Source of the DNA: Quercus robur
Lineage: Eukaryota > Streptophyta > Magnoliopsida > Fagales > Fagaceae
Length of the DNA: 64,000 nt
Assembly (NCBI RefSeq): GCF_932294415.1
Contig: NC_065544.1
Coordinates: forward strand, 36,078,310 to 36,142,309
Direction: 5' to 3'
Shown here: positions 57,136 to 64,000 of the stretch, piece by piece
Layout: the number at the start of each line of letters is the position of its first letter
Numbering within the stretch: position 1 is the first letter of the stretch
Notes under the pieces: generated by a model
The model's input: only the letters and a program-made list of their open reading frames with translations
Told to the model about the DNA's origin: nothing
Databases searched by the model: none
Made by a program: the position numbers and the translations under genes

Positions 57136-58796
57136 GTGCCCGTTTGTTTCAGCTTTTAGGGGCTAAAACGCGCGTTTGTCTAAAAGCTGGACGGAAATAT
57201 GCGTTTGGTGAAGCAGAAACGTAACTTTTATATAAAAGTTGCGTTTTGGACGAAGGCATAAACGCGCAAGATAGTTATGGACCTCTGGAGGTCCATAAAC
57301 AAAAAGTCGAATGCGTGTTTGAATGGTATCCATTAGGCTCTATAGAAAAATACCAAATTACCCTTGATAAATGGCTTCAATTCTCACACGGTCCTCATTC
57401 CTCTCATCTCATCTCTCTGCTCTCCCCTCTTAATAACAAATTTCCAAATCCAAACACAAAAAAATCTATAACAAATTCCCAAATCAGCTAAGGAAAAAAA
57501 AAATCAATCCCTTGCATGGGTGTTACAGACGATGTGCTAAGAGAAAAGGGGAAAAACAAAAAAAGAAAAAAAGAAAAGAGGAAGAATGACTGAAGGAGAG
57601 CTCTATGAGTCTGTAGAATGTTCTGGAAAAAACAAAGATCAGAAAAGAGTAAAGGAAAAAAAGAGAGAAGGAAAAAAAAGAAAAGAGTAAGGGTATATTT
57701 TTAGTAAAGGGAGAAAGGAAGTGCTAAGAGAAAAGGAAGGATGAAAAAAAAAAAAAAAAAAAGGGAGGAAGAAGGAGAGCTGGAACGTTCTGAGTTTGGA
57801 GGAAGTAGTAGATTGCAAAAGATGAAAGAAGTATAAAAAGAAAAGTGGAAGGGTATGTGTGTGGAGGAGAAAAAACCAAGGGAAAAAAAGGAAATAAAAA
57901 AGAAAAAGAAAAAGAAATACGGTACGTGTGTGGAGGATAAAAAAAGAGGGAAAAAAAGGGAAAAAAAGAAAGAAAAAGAAATAGAATCATAATATTTTTA
58001 CAATAAATTTTAAGTGGTATGTTATTATTAGTTAATATTGGTGTGAAAAAAATATTTTTTTTAGAAAGAGAAAAAAATAATTTTAATAGCACGTTCAAAT
58101 TAAAATCAGTATCAATTTTTATCACAATATTTTCACAATAAATCTTAAGTGGTAGGTTATTATTAGCTAATATTGGTGAGAAAAAAATAATTTTTTTAGA
58201 AAGAGAAAAAAATAATTTTAATAGCACGTTAAAATTAAAATCAGTATCAATTTTTATCACAATATTTTCACAATACTCTTACAATAAATCTTAAGTGGTA
58301 GGTTATTATTAGCTAATATTGGTGAGAAAAAAATAATTTTTTTAGAAAGAGGAAAAAATAATTTTAATAGCACGTTAAAATTAAAATCTGTATCAATTTT
58401 TATCACAATATTTTCACAATACTTTCACAATAAATTTTTAAGTGATAGGTTATTATTAGCTAATATTGGTGAGAAAAAAATAATTTTTTTAGAAAGAGAA
58501 AAATTGATTTAAGTATGATGAAGTAATTGATTTAAGTATGAACCAAACTCACATCAAAAAAAATAAAATAAAATAAAATAAACTCCCTTATATATACATT
58601 GTCTTTTTTGGCAATTTATTCCTCAAACTACCACTTTTATAAGTGCTAGCTAAACACTCAGCTTTTTCAAAAAGCACTTTTTAACTGTTTTTACCAAACA
58701 CTCAGTTTTTTGAAAATGCACTTTTTCATTATGCACTTTTTGAAAACTCCACTTTTTCATTATGCACTTTTACAAAAAGCTGAACCAAACTCACTC
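57136..58796. mobile_element. PIF/Harbinger-like non-autonomous element, TTA target duplication
   Basis: Ends GTGCCCGTTTGTTTCAGCTT and AAGCTGAACCAAACTCACTC are inverted. TTA flanks it at 57133-57135 and 58797-58799, and the paralogous flank has the empty site AAATTAATAGGTTGG at about 42299. The interior has a GA-rich segment (57540-57970) and a four-copy tandem array (57986-58510). No transposase is seen. Confidence 0.85.
57986..58510. repeat. tandem array, four units of about 135-146 bp
   Basis: Units begin near 57986, 58121, 58256 and 58402 (the last partial) and share CACAATAAATCTTAAGTGGT, TTATTATTAGCTAATATTGG and TTTAATAGCACGTT. The array is confined to the Harbinger-like element. Confidence 0.85.
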
Positions 58797-58905
58797 TTAA
58801 TAGGTTGGACAGTTAGAAACAAACTACAGGAACTTCCATGACCATATATAATTATTTGAGTTCATGAATCACCTTACAAGTTGCTACGAAGATCTACATA
58901 CCCTC

Positions 58906-58914
58906 CTATATAAA
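58906..58914 (+). promoter_or_regulatory. TATA box before the BSP pseudogene
   Basis: CTATATAAA lies 64 bp before the ATG at 58978 and is still intact. Confidence 0.7.
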
Positions 58915-58977
58915 CCATAGAGCACCACCATATTTCTTATTCAAAACCAACTAAAAGAAAGAAAGGACTATAGAGTC

Positions 58978-59596
58978 ATGGTTCACCACAAGCTTCTTCT
59001 CCTCTCTTTCGTTATGACTCTAGCAGCCATTCAAGGAATCCATGCAGTTGATTACGATGTTACCGACACCGCCGCAAACACTACGGGTGGGTCACACTTC
59101 AATAACGAAATAGGGTCTACATACAGCAAGCAAACACTGAAAAACGCTACAAATTTCACGTGGAAAATCTTCCAGCAAAAAACTACTGCAGATAGAAAAA
59201 ACGTAGCAAAAGTGAGCTTGTTCATTGAGGACATTGATGGAGTCGCAAATGCTGTCAACAACGAGATTTATGAAATGACGCATATATGGCAGTGGAATGG
59301 TAATGGACAAAGTCCTCCAGGAAGGATTGATTGAAGGAATTCCAGATTTTGTGAGGTTGAAGTCAGGGTATGTGCCTAGCCATTGGGTGCAGCCAGGTAA
59401 AGGTGATAGATGGGACCAAGGATATATACGATGTTTCAGCTTGGTTTTTGGACTATTTAAATGGTCTTAGAAATGGATTTGTGGCCGATTTGAACAAGAA
59501 ATTGAGGACTGGTTACGTGCTAATTACTTTGTTGAACTGCTTGGGAAGATTGTTGATCAGCTTTGGAGTGACTACAAGGCCAGGTATGGTAATTAA
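58978..59596 (+). pseudogene. BSP pseudogene, internally deleted and frameshifted
   Basis: The start, signal peptide (LLLLSFVMTLAAIQGIHA) and first 98 codons are intact. Compared with the intact genes, about 24 codons are then missing between NNEI and the zinc motif, which removes the first His of HExxH and leaves EMTHIWQWNGNGQ. An extra base near 59321 shifts the frame (a stop follows at 59334), and further indels lie near 59424 and 59512. The 3' part (59345-59596) still resembles SHWVQPG, FLDY and DQLWSDYKARYGN. The promoter is intact, so transcription is possible. It is the sister of the fragment at 42487. Confidence 0.93.
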
Positions 59597-59774
59597 GTAA
59601 GGGCCATCGTTAAGAGCTTACCGAATTAAAATGAATAAATTATAGTTGTATTCTTTGTACTCCGATGACTGCTTTTAATAACATTCTATAATAAACAAAT
59701 TTACAAATACATATGCAAGATATAAATCTATATTTAGGCTAATCTGTTACCTTATATTAAGTAGTAAATATCTA

Positions 59775-60030
59775 GTGCCCAGCGTTTTTCGCTGAATCCT
59801 GCTGTGCGTTTCTGACTTTTTTTTTTTTTTTTTATTAGCCGCACTATTTGACCAATTCAACCGTGAACAGTGCATTTATGCACTGTTTACGGATCCACAA
59901 ATTTCACTTTTCAGCAATTTTTTCATTAAAAATAGGTCCCACGACACTATTCACATATTTAAAAATTATTTTGATACAGTATTTTCAGTTTTAGCAAAAA
60001 TAAGTTCAATCCAATCAGACCCCTAGACTC
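59775..60030. mobile_element. MITE related to the one at 32.06-32.35 kb
   Basis: See the shared words at 32060-32346. The right end reads CCAATCAGACCCC. Ends were not resolved. Confidence 0.5.
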
Positions 60031-60359
60031 AAATAGAAAGGTGTAATTTAGGATTATGGTATTTACAGGTTAAGGCATCATTGCCGGAACTTTGCCCTGA
60101 GGCTAAAGCATGATGAATGGCTGACTGTACTGTCATCATATGTACGGATGTACCCGAAGTGCAAGTTTACTTAATGTGGGCGGTATTAGTTTCACACACC
60201 CACTTACACAAATAGTACACACAACGGCCATGTGACAAAAGAAAACATTAAAAAATTGATTCAAAAAGCTATTTTAATTCCAAGTATTCTTTGTATTATC
60301 CAAGATTAAGCCAATTACATAGCCAAATACTTTGATTTTAGATTCTAAGTTCACACTTT

Positions 60360-60828
60360 CTCTGAAGGGTTGGCTGTGTTCTTAATACGGAATGTGGAAG
60401 CGTCAAGAAACAGAACACGTTTACTTCTAGAAAACAATAAACAAAACATGTTTACTTTTGAAAATAACCTCGAATTCATGAGAGTTCTTTGAATCCACAA
60501 TGGTCCTTGAATCCACAAGGAGAAAAGGTCTAGAATCCACTAAAAAATAGAAAGACAAAAATTTAAATTTTATTGATTGAATAAATATTCAAAAAAATGT
60601 TTATAGATTTAGAGACCTATTTAAGGACTCCATAAAACTTAACAAACAATAAAATATATCTTAAAATAACTCCTAATTAATACATAACCATAACACGAAC
60701 CAAATTTAACCTAAAAAACATTAAAAACACCTAAAAATAAGAAAATAAATAACCTAAACCTTAAATAACGAATTTTACATTAAAAAACCAAAAATAAAAT
60801 AATAGATTATGTCCTACATCAGATCCCT
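60360..60828 (-). repeat. Gypsy-type LTR, probably 3'
   Basis: In minus sense it begins TGATGTAGGACATAATC directly after a purine-rich tract (AAGTGGAGGGA, 60829-60840) and continues as AT-rich LTR-like DNA with words such as GTGGATTCAAGGACC and CTTGACGCTTCC. The far end is placed only roughly. Confidence 0.45.
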
Positions 60829-61420
60829 CCACTTAAAACAAACTCGTCCTTGAGTTCATCTTTGAAATTTGAAATTTTCCGCTCCAAATAAACAAATACT
60901 CTAAATGATTTTATTCCCTTGATCTTCTTTCCATACTTGCAACTCATCAATGGAATAAACAAATCAACTTGAATTTCTTTTTCCTAGGACTTTATGTAAT
61001 TGTAGAGATTTACCAGATAAGAATTGACAATTAAATCAAATCTATCAACCCTAGTAAACTCAATTAACTTTGGTGTATTGCTTACCACCAAAATAAAAGA
61101 ATCTTGAGATTGACAATCATATGATTTGATTTCATTAAGATTCTTGAAACTTTCATTTTCAATTTCTTCCTCAATGGTCTCTACTATCTTGACTTCAAGA
61201 TCTTTCTCTATAATAAGATCTTCATTCTCTCCTCCACAATAATCTTGATTTTAGGATATTCTTCCATAACAAGGCCTTCATAATTAATTTCTTCAGAGTT
61301 TTCTATATTTTGTTCTTTGACTTCTCCATACTTTGGAATAAAGGTGCATTTTTTGACATTTTCAAGTCTTGTTTCTTTTGGATATAGTATTATATTAAGA
61401 CATACATGTCACAAGTGTTT
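60829..61420 (-). mobile_element. 3' end of a Gypsy-like coding region, fossil
   Basis: In minus sense a degenerate coding stretch rich in Glu/Ile/Lys ends in a 'GAACTCAAGGACGAGTTTGT' phrase, which I associate with the last codons of plant Gypsy-type elements, and is followed at once by a purine tract and LTR start. No enzyme domain is recognised. Broken many times; probably part of a non-autonomous or decayed element. Confidence 0.4.
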
Positions 61421-61534
61421 GTAGACTTAACTTTTTTTTCACTGGAAATGCCTAATATTTAGAAGCTGTAGATTTTTTAACATGAGCTCATTTGTTTTAC
61501 CTTTATTGGTTTGACTCATTTTGTCATTTGTTAT

Positions 61535-61788
61535 GGGCTACAGAGTCAATTCTTTGATTTCCCTTTTCAGGAATGCAAAAAAACTTGACAATGTTGCCTA
61601 GAGGTGCTGTTAAAGGAGTCTCGGTTAAATTCATTTAGTCTTGGAATGCAGAACAAATGCTGGGCTACAGAGTCAATTCTTTGATTTCCCTTTTCAGGAA
61701 TGCAAAGAAACTTGACAATGTTGCCTAGAGGTGCTGTTAAAGGAGTCTTGGTTCGATTCATTTAGTCTTGGAATGCAGAACAAATGCT
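61535..61788. repeat. tandem duplication, 127-bp period
   Basis: 61535-61661 and 61662-61788 are direct copies (GGGCTACAGAGTCAATTCTT, TTGCCTAGAGGTGCTGTTAA, TTGGAATGCAGAACAAATGC) with a handful of differences. A third, shorter echo (AATGCAGAATAGGTGCTG, GGAGTCCAA) follows to about 61842. Confidence 0.9.
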
Positions 61789-61984
61789 GTGGAAGGAGTC
61801 CAATGCAGAATAGGTGCTGCTGTTGAAGGAGTCCAATTCGCTGGCTGGGGTTATCAGATTGAAGAAAGAGATTTGGGTGGATTATTTTTCAAATGTAATT
61901 ATTTATTATTTGTTAGTTGTTTAGCATATCAGATTATGTGTAAATGGAGAACCTTGTATTTAGTTACTATTTGATCAATGCAAA

Positions 61985-62540
61985 ATGAAAGAATCAAGGA
62001 GTACTACAATGCAAAATGAAAGAATCAAGAATCAAGGAATCTGTCATGTGCTGTGGGAGTGCCCTTTTGCTAGGAATGCCTGGTCAATGGCAAGTAGACG
62101 AATTCAGAAGTGTTCGAACAGTATATCAGATTTCTTTGAATTGTTTCAAACTATGATAACTAGGCTGAACCAGCAGGAACTTGAGTCTTGGGCAGTTATC
62201 GTGTGGGCTGTTTGGAATGCACGAAACAAATTTTACTTCGAAAAGACTCAACTTCAACCAAGGCACATCTATGACTATGATGGTGCTTTGGGTCTCTTAA
62301 CAGATTACCAGCACCTCATAGCAGCACAAACAACTTGCGAATACTCTGTTTTATTGTGTATTTCACTACTGCATATTTTTTTTCTTACTCGTGGCCTCTG
62401 TTTTATTGATTACTGACCTGTGCATTATTTTTCGGGGGTCCACTGTGTATGCTTTATAGTCCAGCTTGTAAAATTTTGCTATCTTAATAAAGCTTTCTAT
62501 CTTTGATCTCAAAAAAAAATAAAAAATAAAAAAAAACCCT
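61985..62540 (+). mobile_element. LINE (L1-type) 3' end with poly(A) tail
   Basis: An open frame to 62416 contains CHVLWECPFARNAW, the zinc-binding zf-RVT segment found after the reverse transcriptase of plant LINEs, then WAVIVWAVWNARNKFYFEKT, the usual link to the RNase H-like region. After the stop comes a 3' UTR with AATAAAG near 62486 and an A-rich tail at 62510-62536. The 5' part with endonuclease and reverse transcriptase is absent (5' truncation, common for LINEs). No target duplication was found. Confidence 0.8.
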
Positions 62541-62544
62541 TCTC

Positions 62545-63630
62545 TTTCTCAAATTCTTAGAGGCTAATCACCTAAAAATCAACCAACTTACCCTTACTTA
62601 GTGCATTTGGTGTAGTATACATTATCTTGCATAAAAATGGACTCCACAAATGGAATCCAAAAATTTATGAGGCATAAATACATTAGATGTACAAGACAAT
62701 TTCTCAATATTTGCAAGAACTTGATTTGAATAAACCAATCTCTAAAACAAGATGTGCAAAAGTAAAGAGAAAAATAGGTTCAACAACATTTTTGCGCCTC
62801 TTTTCTATTATAGTTATTTATAAAATGAACTTGTACAACTAGAAAAGAAATTTATCAATACTATGCTGATATAAACAAAAGTGCCCCCCACCCCCAAAAA
62901 AAAAAAAGAACTTATACGATTAAAGAATACAAAAGAGTTCAATTTCAAGAAAACAAAAATTTTTCCATGCTCCCCCATCTAAGGTTCAGATTGACCTCAT
63001 CATTGTCTTATATAATTAAATCTTAGTGTTCTAATTTGGGCTTCAACTCCAGCAACTTTATTTTTTTCTATCACCATTGCTTCAGCTTCAGCTTAGCCTT
63101 GAGCCCTCAACCTTCATTCATGGTGTAACTACAAATATTCTAATTTGGACTTCGATGCTAATTATCTCTACAAGTAAAAATTCATGATTATTAGTAATTA
63201 AAAAAAAAATGGCACGTGGTCGTTGTTAGGGGGATGCTCATGATTATCTCAGCTTCATTGGGCAGAAAGGATGCTAGGATCAGAAGGACAAAAAAAACTG
63301 ACTAGTGACAAAAAATGACTGAAATGTAATCAAAATCATCTACCTTTCCTATAAATGAAGTTCCAAGAAATCATATGAGCATTTATAATTCTTTCATAAA
63401 TAACAATATCATCTTAAGTTCCACCAATAACAAGGTTAGATATTATTAAGCACCTATGATTCCATGAAAATGGTGATTACAACTTAAATTTGGCATCAAG
63501 GTTTTGCAATTGAGCATCTATTTCATTGAATCAAAAACAGTAATTGAGCACCAATTTCAAAATGTCATTCCCCTTCATTGAAGCACAAATAACAATTGAG
63601 CACCAATTTGGCAATTTCAAAATAACAATT
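62545..63630. other. spacer, no gene seen
   Basis: AT-rich sequence with short repeated phrases of the type AACAATTGAGCACCAATTT near 63510-63650. No coding potential recognised. Confidence 0.4.
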
Positions 63631-63635
63631 GAGCA

Positions 63636-63860
63636 ACAATTTGAGCACCAAGTTGTAGTACAATAGCCCTTGCACCTTTTACAGAAACAACATAGCAATT
63701 AATCAAGTAAACATCAGAATTCATTACCACCAACTATTGAACCATGCACCACACCTTCAAACTACCTTCATCAGCAAACTCAACAAAGGCAAAACAAATT
63801 ATGGAATTGGGGTCATCACATTTACAACAGTCAACAACCTTCACACAAAAAAAATGAACT
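63636..63860 (-). pseudogene. CID8/9-like (PABP-interacting, RRM) gene fragment keeping an intron
   Basis: In minus sense a stretch ending at 63766 encodes VVDCCKCDDPNS followed by FAFVEFADE, matching the RNP-2/RNP-1 part of the first RRM of plant CID8-CID12 proteins (typically VVDCRICGDPNS...FAFVEFADE, as I recall). It stops at a GT donor (63765-63764). After 90 bp an AG acceptor (63677-63676) is followed by codons that continue in phase as GARA, again as in the family (DEEGARAAL). Upstream and downstream exons are not seen in usable form and the flanks are AT-rich, so this is a broken fragment. The retained intron argues against a processed pseudogene and for capture or segmental duplication. 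Confidence 0.6.
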
Positions 63861-64000
63861 TCTTCGAGACCAAAATTTCAATTACCATATCAGCAAAGAA
63901 TTTATTTTAAAATTGACAACCATAGCAGCAAGTTGTTTGCCAAGCAAAGAAAGAAGCTTTATGTTTCTACATGTGAAACTACAACAAAAATCCAACTGTA

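Larger units (their letters stand above)
55990..58977. repeat. BSP upstream flank, paralogous to 41160-42486
   Basis: Collinear with 41160-42486 (GTCCCACATCTAATTAAAAC, GCAACTGCAAAGTATAGCCT, CTAACTTAGCAGCCCATACA and many more) apart from the 1661-bp element at 57136-58796. It precedes the BSP pseudogene at 58978 as its partner precedes the fragment at 42487. Confidence 0.85.

Noticed and set aside
57724-58260. 178-codon minus-strand frame with repeated IKIDTDFN segments
   Set aside because: It is the translation of the four-unit tandem array and neighbouring GA-rich DNA, confined to a transposon.

Overview
The window looks like nuclear DNA of a woody eudicot. It is AT-rich, full of microsatellites and homopolymers, and packed with nested LTR retrotransposons, foldback DNA elements and MITEs; the few real genes are intronless and secreted. 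My impression is Fagales (oak- or chestnut-like), because the SIRE-type elements and the extra ORF they carry resemble ones I associate with that group. That is recall, not a search result.

The host content is a tandem cluster of plant basic secretory protein (BSP, PF04450-type) genes, all on the + strand. Three are intact 227-residue genes (9697-10380, 33812-34495, 53849-54532). Three are relics: a remnant from a different BSP subgroup at 7715-8115, a 5' fragment at 42487-42690, and a frameshifted, internally deleted copy at 58978-59596. Five of the six keep a CTATATAAA box 59-73 bp before the ATG. The flanking DNA is duplicated too: 32.43-33.6 kb, 39.5-41.16 kb and 52.4-53.6 kb are three copies of one upstream flank. 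The 41.16 kb copy has no gene after it, which implies a seventh, lost BSP gene. The intact proteins carry a signal peptide and an HESTH zinc-site motif and should act in the apoplast or cell wall as pathogenesis-related, putative metallopeptidases.

Left end (1-7229): a reverse-oriented SIRE-type Copia fossil with 5' LTR, primer site, gag and an env-like ORF running off the window, interrupted by a 1.9 kb solo LTR with a perfect 5-bp target duplication. Middle (20.3-30.9 kb): a second such fossil (21776-29573) with two LTRs, primer site, gag, polypurine tract and env-like ORF, lying inside what may be another long LTR. In both fossils the LTR promoter and a second promoter region before the env-like ORF share the same element-specific palindromic words. 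This is the most unusual pattern in the window.

Elsewhere: a Mutator-like foldback with a 9-bp target duplication (12585-14254), two small foldbacks with near-perfect 9-bp duplications (35149-35505, 39909-40338), PIF/Harbinger-like insertions with TTA or TAA duplications (36994-37950, 37954-38192, 43638-46773, 57136-58796), a TRIM with a perfect 5-bp duplication (33180-33466), a mariner-like MITE, a LINE tail (62.0-62.54 kb) and a Gypsy-type 3' end (60.36-61.42 kb). Two host gene fragments are recognisable: an RBP45/47-like last exon inside the 43.6-46.8 kb element, and a CID8/9-like RRM piece keeping a 90-bp intron at 63.64-63.86 kb (- strand). No rRNA, tRNA or CRISPR was seen.
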